A DNA stretch of 64,000 nt from contig CANMIS010000005.1 of NCBI GenBank assembly GCA_947498065.1, positions 62,001 through 126,000 of the forward strand, given 5' to 3'. A program made the translations under genes and the position numbers. Of this stretch, positions 47,001 to 55,347 are shown in pieces (positions within the stretch are counted from its first letter, which is position 1; each line of letters begins with the position of its first letter). The notes beneath the pieces are model-generated. The model saw nothing but the letters and a program-made list of their open reading frames with translations, did not search any database and was not told the DNA's origin. The stretch comes from an uncultured Erythrobacter sp. GTDB taxonomy: Bacteria > Pseudomonadota > Alphaproteobacteria > Sphingomonadales > Sphingomonadaceae.

Positions 47001-50000
47001 GATGACGTGGCAACCACGCCGGAAGACACGCCGGTCAACATTCCGGTGCTGGCGAACGACAATGATCCAGACGGCGATGCGCTGAGCGTAACCGCTGCCA
47101 CCGCTACAAACGGTACAGTAGTGATCGAGGCCGATGGCACGGTCACATACACGCCGAATGAAGATTTCAACGGCACGGACACGATCACCTATACGATCAG
47201 CGATGGGGAGGGCGGCACTTCACAAGCAACCGTCACCGTCACAGTTGATCCGGTGAATGATGATCCGGTCGCTGACCCGCAGCTGACCAATCAGACCGAT
47301 GATGACGCTGATGTCATCTCGCTCGATGTGTCCGGTAATTTCAGCGATGTTGACGGCGATACACTCACCTTCACCGCGACCGGCCTGCCGGGCGGGCTGT
47401 CGATTGACGCCAATGGTGTGATCACTGGCACGCTGGATGCGGATGCATCGCAGGGCGGGCCGAATGGCGATGGCCTCTACACTGTCACAGTCACCGCCGA
47501 TGATGGCGCTGGCGGCACGACAACTTCGACCTTTGTGTGGACCGTGAACAATCCGCCGCCTCTCGCGGCACCGGATACGGCCACCACCACAGAAGATACG
47601 CCGGTCAATGTTCCGGTTCTTGCGAACGACAATGATCCAGACGGCGACGCTCTGACAGTGACAGAGGCAAATGCCGCCAATGGCACAGTGCTGATCAATG
47701 CCGATGGCACGATCACCTACACGCCGGATGCGAATTTCAATGGCACCGACACGGTGATCTACACGATCAGCGATGGCGAGGGCGGCACCTCGACCTCAAC
47801 CGTGACGATCACTGTTGGGGCGGTGAATGACGATCCGGAGACCATTGGTCTGCCCGACCTCACCGATGGCAATAACGAGGCGATCAACGTGCCTCTGGCC
47901 CCTGCGTTTAGCGACGCAGAAGGCGACACGCTAACGTTCTCGGCGGTCGGCCTTCCAGATGGTCTGTCGATTGATCCAGCCACTGGTGCAGTCACTGGCA
48001 CCACCACCGGCACAGCCTCAAGCGGTGGACCACTTAACGATGGCGTCTACACCGTTACGATCACGGCTGATGATGGCAATGGCGGGACGGTCAGCACGAC
48101 ATTCACCTGGACGATCAACAACGAGCCACCGACGGCAATCGACGATAACTTCGTCGGTACCGAAGACACTCCGCAAGTGCTCGACGTGCTGGCGAATGAT
48201 ATTGATCCCGATGCCGATCCTACCACGCCAATCGTCATCATCGATGCGCAGGCGACCAATGGCACAGCCGTGGTCAATGCAGACGGTACGATCACCTTTA
48301 CGCCGGACCCCGATTTCAACGGCACGGCAACGGTCACCTACACCATCGAAGACGCTAACGGCGATCCAGCGACGGCGATTGCGACCATCGTTATCGCGCC
48401 AGAAAACGACGCGCCTGATGCGACGCCTCTGCCCGATCGCGGCGATGAGGACGGCGATGCGATCTTCATCGATGCTGGCGTATTGTTCTCCGACATCGAA
48501 GGCGACACGCTGACGTTCAGCGCGACGGATCTGCCAGCTGGCCTGACGATTGATCCTGCCTCTGGCGTTATCAGCGGGACGATTGATCCCGATGCGAGCC
48601 AAGTAAACAACGGCATCTATCAGACCACCATTACCGCCGATGACGGCAATGGCGGCACCACGGATGTGACCTTTGTCTGGACCGTGACCAACCCTGGCCC
48701 GACAGCCGCAGATGACACGGCTTCGACCACGGAAGACACGCCGATCCCGTCGATTGATGTGCTGGGCAATGATAATGACCCGGATGGCGATACGCTGACC
48801 GTGGTTTCTGCCAGCGCGCCAAACGGTTCGGTTTCGATCAACGCTGATGGAACCTTGGCCTACACTCCGGATCCGAACTTCAACGGCACGGACACGATCA
48901 CCTATCAGATCACTGATAGCCAAGGCGGCACGTCCACAGCCATCGTCACAGTGGCGGTTGGCGCTGAGAATGATGATCCGACCGCTCCGGTTCTGCCAGC
49001 GGTTCTGAATGATGACGCTGATGTCATTGCTCTGGACTTGGCACCGGGCTTTGCTGATCCAGATGGCGATCCGCTGACCTTTACAGCGACAGGCCTGCCT
49101 GCTGGCCTCACCATTGATGCCGCTGGCAATGTCACTGGCACCATTGATCCGGACGCTTCGCAAGGCGGGCCGAACGGTGACGGCGTCTATACCGTCACTG
49201 TCACTGCCGATGACGGCAATGGCGGCACCGTGGATTCGGTCTTCACCTGGACCGTTGCCAACCCAGCGCCGCTGGCGGTGGATGACACGGCGACGACCGA
49301 CGAAGACACGCCGATCAACATTCCGGTTCTGGGCAATGACAATGATCCAGACGGCGATCCGCTGACGGTCACTTCGGCCAGCGCGCCAAATGGCACAGTC
49401 GTGATCGAGGCCGACGGCACGGTCACTTATACGCCGAATGAAGACTTCAACGGCACCGACACGATCACTTACGAGATTTCGGATGGCAATGGCGGCACAT
49501 CGACCGCGATAGTCACCGTTACCGTTAATCCGATCAATGATGATCCAGATGTGACGCCGATTGCGCCGCGCGAGAACGTCGATAGCGCTGTTGTCAGCGT
49601 TCCGACTGCTGGCAATTTCAGCGATGTCGACGGCGACACTCTGACATTTGATGCCGCTGGCCTGCCAACGGGCCTGACGATTGATCCGGCCACGGGTGTG
49701 ATCTCTGGCACGATCGATCCATCTGCCTCCATCGGCGGACCGAACGGTGACGGTGTTTACGAAGTCACCGTGACGGCTGACGATGGCAATGGCGGCACAA
49801 CGTCCACCACCTTCAGTTGGACGGTGACCAACCCAGTGCCAGTGGCGGTGAACGACACCGCGACCACCACGGAAGATACAGCGACCAACATCGATGTGCT
49901 CGCCAATGACAGCGATCCTGATGGCGATCCGCTGACCGTGGTCACCGCGTCTGCGGCGAACGGCACGGTCACGATCCTGCCTGATGGCACGATTGATTAC

Positions 50001-52820
50001 ATGCCGAACCCGGATTTCAACGGTACGGACACGATTTCTTACACGATCAGCGATGGCAATGGCGGCACAGCCTCGGCGCTCGTCACCGTTACGGTTGATC
50101 CAGAGAATGATCCGCCAGTGGCCGTCAATGACACCGCCACCACCGATGAAGACACGCCGGTCACGATCCCGCTGCTGGGCAATGACACCGACGTGGACGG
50201 CGATGATCTGACGGTAACTGATGCGACTGCGCCAAATGGCACGGTTGCGATCAACCCAGATGGCACGGTCACCTACACGCCGGATCCCGATTTCAACGGT
50301 ACGGACACGATCACCTACACCATTGATGACGGCAATGGCGGCACCGACACCGCGACGATCACCGTTGTGGTTGCGCCGGTCAATGATGCGCCGATTGCGA
50401 CGCCTGACACGGTGGACACGGATGAGGACACACCGGTCACCATCCCAGTGCTCGCCAATGACAGCGATGTTGACGGCGATCCGCTAACGGTCACTGATGC
50501 GACCTCGCCAGATGGCACGGTCACCATCAACCCAGATGGCACGATCACTTTTGAGCCTGATCCAAACTTCAACGGGCCGGCCACCATCACCTACACCATT
50601 GATGATGGCATGGGGGGCACAGCAACCTCGACCGTCACGGTCAATGTTGCGCCGGTCAACGATCCGCCTGTTGCAGAAGATGATGCGGTAACAACCGACG
50701 AAGACACGCCGGTTACCGTTCCTGTGCTCACCAATGATAGCGACGCAGATGGCGATCCGCTGACGATTACGGATGCGACCGCGCCAAACGGTACGGTTGT
50801 GATCAACCCGGATGGCACGGTCACCTACACGCCGGATGAGAACTTCAACGGCACCGACGTGATCACCTACACTGTCTCTGATGGCAATGGCGGGTTTGAC
50901 ACGGCGACGCTGACGGTCACGGTTGATCCAGTGAACGACGTTCCGGTGGCCCAGGATGACACGGCAACTGGAACGGAAGATCAGCCGGTCACCATTCCAG
51001 TGCTTGCCAATGACAGTGATGCAGATGGCGATCCGCTAACCGTGACAACGGCGACTTCGCCAGATGGCACGGTTACGATCAACCCGGATGGCACGATCAC
51101 CTTTGTCCCTAACCCGGACTTCAACGGGCCAACCACCATCACCTACACCATTGATGATGGCATGGGCGGCACGGCGACAGCGACGGTTACGGTCGACATA
51201 GTCGCCGTCAACGATCCGCCTGTGGGTGAGCCGGATACGGCGGTTACCGATGAAGACACACCTGTCACCATTCCGGTGCTCGCGAATGACAATGACCCGG
51301 ATGGCGATCCGCTGACGGTTGTCTCGGCCAATGCGCCGAATGGCACGGTTACGATCAACCCAGATGGCACGATCACTTACACGCCGAACCCGGACTTCAA
51401 TGGCACCGATACGATCACCTATCAGGTGAGCGACGGCATGGGCGGCTTTGACACGGTGACGGCAACCGTCACGGTCAATCCGGTCAATGATCCGCCAGTC
51501 GCGGTGAATGACGTCACCAGCGTGAATGAGGACAGCGAAGTCACCATTCCGGTGCTGGTCAACGACACTGATGCCGATGGCGATCCGTTGACGGTGACAA
51601 CCGCCACCGCCACCAATGGTACGGTTACGATCAACCCGGATGGCACGATCACCTATGTGCCGAACCCCGATTTCTTCGGACAGGATACGATCACCTACAC
51701 CATCACTGATGGCAATGGCGGCACCTCCACAGCGACCGTCGCGGTTGAGGTGATCAACACCAACGAGCCGCCGGTTGATGAACCAGAAGCGGTGACCGTG
51801 ATTGGCGGCACCGACACGATTATCAATGTGCTCGACAATGCCACCGATCCAGATGGTGATCCGCTCGAAGTGGTGATCGCGCTCGTCGATGTTGGCGAAG
51901 TGGTGATCAATCCTGACGGCACGCTCACATATTCTGCGCCGCCAGACTTCTTCGGCGAAGTGACGATCCGTTACTTCATCTCTGATGGTCAGGGCGGCTT
52001 TGTAGAGAGCTTTGCGACGATAACCGTGGTTGAGGCTGCGGCTGATATCAGCTTCCTGCTTGGCAATGAGCCTGATCCAGGCATTCCTGATGCCTATCCG
52101 GTTGACCGAGTGCTGGATCAGAGCGACGCCTTTATCAGCACGCCGTTGATCATCCTCGATACGGTCAATGATTTCCGCTCGCTTGGCGGCATGGGCACGC
52201 TCAACGTCGACCAGCCATTACTGAACGCTGTGAACGGCCTGCGCTCCTTGAACGGCATTGGCGGCTTTGATGCCAATGGCAGCCCGATTGACGATGTGGT
52301 CGGCTATATCGATCACATTCGTGATCTGCGCTTCGGTGTGGACCGCCTGTTCGATCCGCGCTTTGGCGACTTCCTGCCAGAGGCGCTTACCGGCTTCTCC
52401 GTGCGGCAACTCGATACCGGCAGCGATCAGGTGATGATCGAGAGCATTTCGCGCGACCGTGTAGTCTATGTCGAAATGCGCGACATTGGCGCGGACGATG
52501 CCCCTCGGATCACCGAATATCAGCTGGTGACGCGCGATGGCGCGCCGCTGCCTGACTGGATCCGGATGGATGCTCGCGGTTTGGCGATCATTGAACGTCC
52601 TGTGGATGCAGAGACGATCAGACTGGTTGTTCGCGCAATCCGGGCTGATGGTGAAGTGATTGAGATCCCTGTTGTTATTCAGGGCGCAACCGGTGAAATA
52701 CAGCTGGATGAGGCGATTGCAGACGCAGTGGCTAAGGCTGAAACACTTGATACGATGATGGCACGCGCCAGTGGCGAAGCCGATGACGAAGCAAGCAAAC
52801 TGCTTGCAGCTTTTAGTTGA
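38094..52820 (+). CDS. Giant LEPR/DUF4347 repetitive surface protein (adhesin), 4908 aa
   Basis: Predicted exported, very large adhesin or surface-layer-like protein. It has no Sec or Tat signal; instead the N-terminus carries HILALEPRMMFDGAG (LEPR at residues 14-17), the LEPR-type motif typical of such giants. A DUF4347 domain follows (about 153-314: FIFIDTSVDNYEQL, AIHFVSHGEDGMFWLGDT, DILIYGCDVGSDAEG). After a region of about 370 residues of beta-rich sequence come 25 cadherin-like repeats and 14 interleaved Ig-like (He_PIG-type) repeats to about residue 4642, rich in Asp and Gly with probable calcium-binding NDxDPDGD segments and almost no Lys, Arg or Cys. A unique 265-residue C-terminal domain follows (RSLNGIGGFDANGSPIDDVV). 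No RTX nonapeptides are present. It starts a five-gene operon with its putative exporters. Confidence 0.9.
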   Translation: MTKKQAASRHILALEPRMMFDGAGVVTAITADIGPMAVAPGEYTFNEASVAPVNLDIRSDISSRIGDDSGSDLSAQPVGFLSGNRSEGRDALHPQIQIDDEMREGSTPRAIIDAMRDDRATAMYGMERALADGFFAEPADDAVVAPSGEVPNDFIFIDTSVDNYEQLAEIWEGRGTIVFVDANSDGVDQVLTALAGASDIGAIHFVSHGEDGMFWLGDTRIDSAALTGELASAFASIGSKLSADGDILIYGCDVGSDAEGQALLNNLAAITGADIAASIDDTGSIARGGDWTLENRLGVVESASLVAREWDGLLAPVNISAPPDSLTVRDGSGNIIATGNTGFGFGGGRSADVGVGGSGTWANVGTVNGQSISIRATIVSITAGDTVRFDRPVSGDDDPGFLLRSNGGPLATAEIRWDIFFTATGAPVEIDVSYTVSDIDGTAGQPRSREFVTVETDTLSSFEAANGSNVDFDTSVTGEVTASGTQNEGGGVPSAARFNWLDTSSFTITYNIDPSSGVGQAGYSHDGDLDFDLGNGGTTVSIPRLDLDGNDSTAGGSAYTNTYVENGAGVSIVDNDVDVQNPNGSVRGATITLTNAQIGDELLVNGSNAASGSLGGGISYTRTATEIIITGNGNSAAYESALQAITFLTAGERPNETPRTIDISFENATLSSNVATATINVLEVNDPPIAVDDAGVFAPEDTPINNINVLGNDSDGDGDTISVISATAANGSVTINADGTLNYTPNPGFNGDDTITYTISDGRGGTDTATVPVSISAIDDPPVIDAPITAVTQEDTPLEFSAANGNALSISDAEDGVQTVTLSVTNGTFSLSQTTGLTFTDGDGSEDGTMTFSGSIDDINAALEGAQFVSDPDYNGDAKLTITTVDEPTVNAGLVNGGFEVPELGNAVPFFALISEDVIPGWDTDATDGIIEFWEDGYLGVDAFEGGQFAELNANENAALFNVITVAEGDSVTVDFAHRGRTGVDVMQLTAFDLGADGVFGTADDVVLFQENFADGTADWGVYSRELTDSASGNQIRLDFRAISSNGGNPAIGNFLDGIQITRVSSAMEMVHITVSPVADVVDDTEVTDEETPVVVDVLANDNFEGPNPVITRIDGLPVTPGGPAVQVANGTVALNAAGQPVFTPDANFNGDATFSYTVSSGGVTETADATVTVNPVNDEPTAVGNLPPQVNDDADAGISVDTSGGFADIDDAALTYTATGLPPGLSINAMTGEITGTIDNSASQGGTAGVYDVVVTATDPGGLTATQNFSWTVSNPAPTATNDTATTDEDTPVDIPVLANDNDPDGDDLSVVSATAPNGTVVVNADGTITYTPNADFNGTDTITYTISDGEGGTSQATVMVTVGAVNDPPVPVGTLPAQTNLDADGGISVATAGGFADSDDAAFTYSAAGLPPGLSIDSATGEITGTIDNSASTGGTGGVYNVTVTATDPSGESADQDFTWTVTNPAPVAVDDTASTTEDTPVLIDVLPNDSDPDGDVLTVISAFSSVGQATLVGNQINFVPPANFNGTATITYTISDGEGGTSEATVTVTVAPENDDPDSTPIPPVDALDGDTVSVPVADAFSDVDGDTLTFSATDLPPGLSIDPDTGVISGTITPDASQTNGGVYTATITVDDGNGGTTTETITFNVGNPPPEAVNDNASTDEDVAVTIDVLGNDSDPDGDPLTVTSADAQNGTTVINADGTVTYTPNPGFNGTDTITYEISDGNGGTSIATVTVVVNDINDTPEISGSIGDQTNLDAQDINLPVAGAFSDPDGDALSFTATGLPAGLTIDPNTGVISGTIDNSASQVNGGSYSITVTADDGRGGTISQDFTWTVANPAPIASNDIATTDEDTPVNIPVLANDVDPDGDDLTVIEAEAGNGTVTINADGTLVYTPNPDFNGTDTIVYTIDDGEGGTSSASVDVTVTPVNDGPTTIGLPNQSGEDSQTVSIPTASAFNDVDGDALTFSADGLPDALTIDPVTGVISGTLASDSSQNGPFVVTVTATDPSGEEVSTTFIYSVQNLPPIAQNDAATTPEDTPVTVAVLTNDSDPDGDALTITSASADNGTVVVNADGTVTFTPDPDFNGEANVTYTVSDGQGGVATATLTVTVTAENDAPVAVDIPDVTNEDNQSVSIATESFFSDVDGDDLTITAAGLPPGLSIDPATGIISGTLDIDASQGSPYTVTLTADDGNGGTVSQDFVWTVTNPAPTAVNDNASVDEDSSVNVDVLGNDNDPDGDPLTVTSASAPNGTVVIEADGTLTYTPNPDFNGEDTITYTIDDGNGGTSTAAVIVTVNPINDDPVAVDDAVTTDEDTPVTIGVLGNDSDIDGDDLTVTTATSPDGTVTINPDGTLEFTPNPNFNGTTTISYEISDGNGGTATATVTVTVNPINDPPVANPDAATTDEDTPVNVPLIGNDTDADGDALTVTAATAANGTVVINPDGSVDYTPNPDFNGTDTITYTISDGNGGFSTSTATITVNPVNDDPVAAAIAPQTNDDSTPVTLDVSGNFSDVDGDDLTFSATGLPPGLSIDADGNITGTLDPDASQGGPAGDGVYEVTVTADDGNGGTVDTTFVWTVNNPPPVAVDDTATTDEDTPVNIPVLANDSDPDGDPLTVTAADAANGSVVIEADGTVTYTPNPDFNGTDTITYTISDGNGGTSTATVTVTVDPVNDDPVVTPIAPQDNIDSADVSLPTAGNFSDVDGDTLTFSATGLPAGLSIDPDTGEITGTIDADASQGGPAGDGIYSVTVTADDGNGGTVETTFAWTVTNPPPEAVDDAATTDEDTPVNIPVLANDNDPDGDPLTVTSATAPNGTVVIEADGTVTYTPNADFNGTDTITYTISDGNGGTSTASVTVTVDPVNDDPVADTPLSNLANIDSATVNVPVAGSFSDVDGDGLTFSATGLPPGLSIDAAGNITGTIDPDASQGGPSGDGIYTVTVTADDGNGGTVTSSFAWTITNPPPVAMDDVATTPEDTPVNIPVLANDNDPDGDALSVTAATATNGTVVIEADGTVTYTPNEDFNGTDTITYTISDGEGGTSQATVTVTVDPVNDDPVADPQLTNQTDDDADVISLDVSGNFSDVDGDTLTFTATGLPGGLSIDANGVITGTLDADASQGGPNGDGLYTVTVTADDGAGGTTTSTFVWTVNNPPPLAAPDTATTTEDTPVNVPVLANDNDPDGDALTVTEANAANGTVLINADGTITYTPDANFNGTDTVIYTISDGEGGTSTSTVTITVGAVNDDPETIGLPDLTDGNNEAINVPLAPAFSDAEGDTLTFSAVGLPDGLSIDPATGAVTGTTTGTASSGGPLNDGVYTVTITADDGNGGTVSTTFTWTINNEPPTAIDDNFVGTEDTPQVLDVLANDIDPDADPTTPIVIIDAQATNGTAVVNADGTITFTPDPDFNGTATVTYTIEDANGDPATAIATIVIAPENDAPDATPLPDRGDEDGDAIFIDAGVLFSDIEGDTLTFSATDLPAGLTIDPASGVISGTIDPDASQVNNGIYQTTITADDGNGGTTDVTFVWTVTNPGPTAADDTASTTEDTPIPSIDVLGNDNDPDGDTLTVVSASAPNGSVSINADGTLAYTPDPNFNGTDTITYQITDSQGGTSTAIVTVAVGAENDDPTAPVLPAVLNDDADVIALDLAPGFADPDGDPLTFTATGLPAGLTIDAAGNVTGTIDPDASQGGPNGDGVYTVTVTADDGNGGTVDSVFTWTVANPAPLAVDDTATTDEDTPINIPVLGNDNDPDGDPLTVTSASAPNGTVVIEADGTVTYTPNEDFNGTDTITYEISDGNGGTSTAIVTVTVNPINDDPDVTPIAPRENVDSAVVSVPTAGNFSDVDGDTLTFDAAGLPTGLTIDPATGVISGTIDPSASIGGPNGDGVYEVTVTADDGNGGTTSTTFSWTVTNPVPVAVNDTATTTEDTATNIDVLANDSDPDGDPLTVVTASAANGTVTILPDGTIDYMPNPDFNGTDTISYTISDGNGGTASALVTVTVDPENDPPVAVNDTATTDEDTPVTIPLLGNDTDVDGDDLTVTDATAPNGTVAINPDGTVTYTPDPDFNGTDTITYTIDDGNGGTDTATITVVVAPVNDAPIATPDTVDTDEDTPVTIPVLANDSDVDGDPLTVTDATSPDGTVTINPDGTITFEPDPNFNGPATITYTIDDGMGGTATSTVTVNVAPVNDPPVAEDDAVTTDEDTPVTVPVLTNDSDADGDPLTITDATAPNGTVVINPDGTVTYTPDENFNGTDVITYTVSDGNGGFDTATLTVTVDPVNDVPVAQDDTATGTEDQPVTIPVLANDSDADGDPLTVTTATSPDGTVTINPDGTITFVPNPDFNGPTTITYTIDDGMGGTATATVTVDIVAVNDPPVGEPDTAVTDEDTPVTIPVLANDNDPDGDPLTVVSANAPNGTVTINPDGTITYTPNPDFNGTDTITYQVSDGMGGFDTVTATVTVNPVNDPPVAVNDVTSVNEDSEVTIPVLVNDTDADGDPLTVTTATATNGTVTINPDGTITYVPNPDFFGQDTITYTITDGNGGTSTATVAVEVINTNEPPVDEPEAVTVIGGTDTIINVLDNATDPDGDPLEVVIALVDVGEVVINPDGTLTYSAPPDFFGEVTIRYFISDGQGGFVESFATITVVEAAADISFLLGNEPDPGIPDAYPVDRVLDQSDAFISTPLIILDTVNDFRSLGGMGTLNVDQPLLNAVNGLRSLNGIGGFDANGSPIDDVVGYIDHIRDLRFGVDRLFDPRFGDFLPEALTGFSVRQLDTGSDQVMIESISRDRVVYVEMRDIGADDAPRITEYQLVTRDGAPLPDWIRMDARGLAIIERPVDAETIRLVVRAIRADGEVIEIPVVIQGATGEIQLDEAIADAVAKAETLDTMMARASGEADDEASKLLAAFS
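40161..52029 (+). repeat. Adhesin repeat block: 25 cadherin-like and 14 Ig-like units
   Basis: I counted 25 units built on DEDTPV..VLANDxDPDGDPLTV...NGTV.I..DGT..YTPNPDFNGTDTITYTISDG. From about 41934 to 49844 these alternate, with a few exceptions, with an Ig-like unit (FSDVDGDTLTFSATGLPPGL..ITGTID), giving a compound unit of roughly 190 aa. From 49845 to 52029 eight cadherin-like units follow one another directly at about 91 aa each. Some units differ at only a few residues, while the last two and the first two are diverged, which is the usual pattern of internal expansion by recombination. Confidence 0.85.
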
Positions 52821-52845
52821 AAATAGAACGGATGAAGGTGAGCCA

Positions 52846-54342
52846 ATGAATAAGGGACTTGCACTGGTAAGCGCATCGACACTCTTCCTGGGTGCCTGCG
52901 CAACTGTACCCGAGCCGTTCACGGCGGCGGAATTGAACGAGACAGCGACCAGCAATTTTGAACGGGTTGATGTGGATCAGGAGCCGGTGACGGCGCCTAT
53001 TGATCTCTATGAGGCGATGGCCCGTTCGCTGAAATACAATCTCGACTATAAGGTTGAGCTCATGGAGATCGCGCTGCGCGACCGCGAGCTTGATCTTCAG
53101 CGTTACGATATGCTGCCTCAATTGGTTGCCAGCGCTGGCTATGCCGGACGCAACAACTTCTCTGGCGCGAGCTCGCTCTCGCTGATCACCCGGCGGCAAT
53201 CGCTGGAGCCTTCAACCTCGCAGGAACGCGACCTGTTTACCGCAGATCTCGCGCTCAGCTGGGATGTCCTCGATTTCGGCCTGTCCTATGTTCGGGCCAA
53301 ACAAGGTGCGGATGAAGTTCTGATCGCGCAGGAGCGCCGCCGCAAGGTTGCCAACCGCGTGATCGAAGATGTGCGCTCTTCTTATTGGCGCGCGGTGAGC
53401 GCCGAACGTCTGCTCACCAAGCTGCAAGAGCTGGAAGATTCGGTCACCACAACGCTGCAAAATTCAGAGCGTTTGGCCGAACGCCGCCTGTCTGCCCCGC
53501 TTACCGCACTGACCTATCAGCGTGAATTGCTGGAAATTCAGGCCCAAATTCGCAAGCTTCAGCGCGAGCTAGTGGTTGCAAAGGCGCAATTGGCCGCGCT
53601 CATGAACTTGCGCCCCGGCACTGAGTTCTCGCTCGCTTTGCCAGATCGCACCAACACTTTGCCTGCGGTCAATTACCAAGGCGAAGACATGATGATGACG
53701 GCGCTGCTTAATCGTCCAGAGCTGCGCGAGGTTAGCTATCGTCAGCGTATCAATTCGCGCGAATTGGATGCGGCATTGCTCTCAGCCCTGCCGAGCTTCC
53801 GCGGTGTCCTTGGCGTCAATGTCGATTCAAATGACTTCCTGTTTAACAATGACTGGATGAACTACGGCGCCCGCGCCAGTTGGAACGTCCTCAACCTGTT
53901 CCGCCTGCCAGCGCATAAGAAGGCCGTGCGCGCTCAGGAAGATCTGCTGGAGCAGCGCGAATTGGCGCTTACCATGGCGGTCATGACACAGGTTCACGTC
54001 TCGCGCGCACGCTTCAGCCATCTGAGCGAAGAACTCGATACGGCATCGCGCCAGATGAAGGTGCAGGATAAGATCCTCGATCAAATCCGTTCCGGCCATA
54101 AGGCTGGCGCAATGAGCCGTCAGACGCTGCTGCGTGAAGAGATGAACACGCTCGCCGCAGAGGTGAAATATGACATTGCTTATGCTGAGGCGCAAAACGC
54201 CTATGCCGGTCTGTTCGCCTCCATGGGCATCGACGAGTTTAGTCCAGACGTGACCGGACGCGAAGATGTCGCTACTCTGCGCGCATCACTGGAGCAAATG
54301 TGGCAGGACCGCGAAGCCGCGGTAAAGCTGTCTGGAAGTTAA
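52846..54342 (+). CDS. TolC-family outer membrane protein (lipoprotein)
   Basis: Outer-membrane channel (498 aa). The ATG at 52846 is favoured because AAGGTGAG precedes it and the N-terminus is a lipoprotein signal MNKGLALVSASTLFLGACAT. TolC-type helices include LYEAMARSLKYNLDYKVELMEIALRDRELDLQRY, DLALSWDVLDFGLSYVRAKQGADEVL, and the duplicated second half from GALLNRPELREVSYRQR-like MTALLNRPELREVSYRQRIN. It lies 25 bp after the adhesin stop. In this operon it is the likely outer-membrane exit for the adhesin. It ends 3 bp before the first HlyD gene. Confidence 0.86.
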   Translation: MNKGLALVSASTLFLGACATVPEPFTAAELNETATSNFERVDVDQEPVTAPIDLYEAMARSLKYNLDYKVELMEIALRDRELDLQRYDMLPQLVASAGYAGRNNFSGASSLSLITRRQSLEPSTSQERDLFTADLALSWDVLDFGLSYVRAKQGADEVLIAQERRRKVANRVIEDVRSSYWRAVSAERLLTKLQELEDSVTTTLQNSERLAERRLSAPLTALTYQRELLEIQAQIRKLQRELVVAKAQLAALMNLRPGTEFSLALPDRTNTLPAVNYQGEDMMMTALLNRPELREVSYRQRINSRELDAALLSALPSFRGVLGVNVDSNDFLFNNDWMNYGARASWNVLNLFRLPAHKKAVRAQEDLLEQRELALTMAVMTQVHVSRARFSHLSEELDTASRQMKVQDKILDQIRSGHKAGAMSRQTLLREEMNTLAAEVKYDIAYAEAQNAYAGLFASMGIDEFSPDVTGREDVATLRASLEQMWQDREAAVKLSGS

Positions 54343-54345
54343 AAC

Positions 54346-55347
54346 ATGAGTGACATTGAGCAGGTGGACGAGGGATCACCGCCCGCAGAAGATGGCAACC
54401 GCAAGCTGTGGATTGGCGGCGGCGTGCTTGCTGTGGCTGCAGCTATAGCAGGGGTCGTTTACGCCAATAGCGGCGATACGCAGTGGTCGGATAATGCGAC
54501 TGTGGCCTCAGCAGAGCAGGCGGAACTGGCAGCGGGTGAGGGCGGTGAAGTCGCCGCAGAGCCTGAGCCAGAGCCGGTTCTGGAGGCGCGCGGCGTGATC
54601 GCGGCGAAGAACGAGAGCACAGTGGCCTCGCGCATGACCGCGCGAATTACCTCTATGCCGTACCGGGAAGGTCGCAGCTTTGGTAAAGGCGCGCTGCTTG
54701 CTCGGTTTGACTGCTCAACCATTCAGGCGGAACTCAACGCGGCGCGCGCCGCAACCGCCGCCTATCAAAAGACCTATGAGACCAATGTTGAGCTCGACAG
54801 CTATGAGGCGGTCGGCAAAAACGAGGTAGCGGTCTCGCGCGCCAATCTTGGCCGCGCTCAGGCTGAGGCCAATGCGGTCTCGGCTCAGCTGCGCGATTGT
54901 GCGGTTTATGCGCCATTCGCCGGCACCGTGGTCGAAGAGATCGCAAGTCGCGGCGAAGTGGCCGCCAGCGGTCAGCCGCTGCTGCGGATTCAAAGCGGCG
55001 GCGATCTAGAGGCTGATCTTATCGTTCCCAGCAATTGGCTGACGTGGCTTGAGCCGGGGGCGAAGTTTGACTTCGTGATCGACGAGACAGGCGCGACCAT
55101 CACCGGCGTCGTCACCCGCCTAGGCGCATCGGTTGATCCGGTCAGCAAGACGATCCGCATCGGCGCGAATATTGATCGCGGCGATGCTCTGGTCCTGCCC
55201 GGAATGAGCGGCACCGCAACCTTTGAAGAACCTAGCGAGGCACCTGCGGAAGCAGAGGCAGCCGGTGAGGGCGAAGGTGCTGCTGACAGCGAAGCGAGCG
55301 GAGCGGCCACGGAAGGGGCTGAAGCCGATGGCAGCCAGCCAAGCTGA
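54346..55347 (+). CDS. HlyD/RND-type periplasmic adaptor (membrane fusion protein) 1
   Basis: Inner-membrane-anchored adaptor (333 aa) that would bridge to the TolC channel. One N-terminal helix (LWIGGGVLAVAAAIAGVVYA, about residues 25-44) precedes the lipoyl-type half motifs around VASRMTARITSMPYREGRSF and CAVYAPFAGTVVEEIASRGEVA, with a short coiled-coil hairpin between. A beta-barrel domain follows (LIVPSNWLTWLEPGAKFDFV, GASVDPVSKTIRIGANID). The last 45 residues are a low-complexity Ala/Glu/Gly tail. Gaps and overlaps of a few bases tie it to both neighbours. Short hairpins of this type usually match short TolC partners in multidrug or protein export. Confidence 0.85.
   Translation: MSDIEQVDEGSPPAEDGNRKLWIGGGVLAVAAAIAGVVYANSGDTQWSDNATVASAEQAELAAGEGGEVAAEPEPEPVLEARGVIAAKNESTVASRMTARITSMPYREGRSFGKGALLARFDCSTIQAELNAARAATAAYQKTYETNVELDSYEAVGKNEVAVSRANLGRAQAEANAVSAQLRDCAVYAPFAGTVVEEIASRGEVAASGQPLLRIQSGGDLEADLIVPSNWLTWLEPGAKFDFVIDETGATITGVVTRLGASVDPVSKTIRIGANIDRGDALVLPGMSGTATFEEPSEAPAEAEAAGEGEGAADSEASGAATEGAEADGSQPS

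Noticed and set aside
40161..52029. CRISPR-like or transposon repeat reading of the adhesin repeat region
   Set aside because: Repeats are long, in frame, protein coding and vary by codon substitution; there are no short palindromic repeats with unique spacers.
38094..52820. RTX toxin-type cargo of a classical type I system
   Set aside because: No GGxGxDxxx nonapeptides and no ABC transporter in the operon; repeats are cadherin/Ig type.
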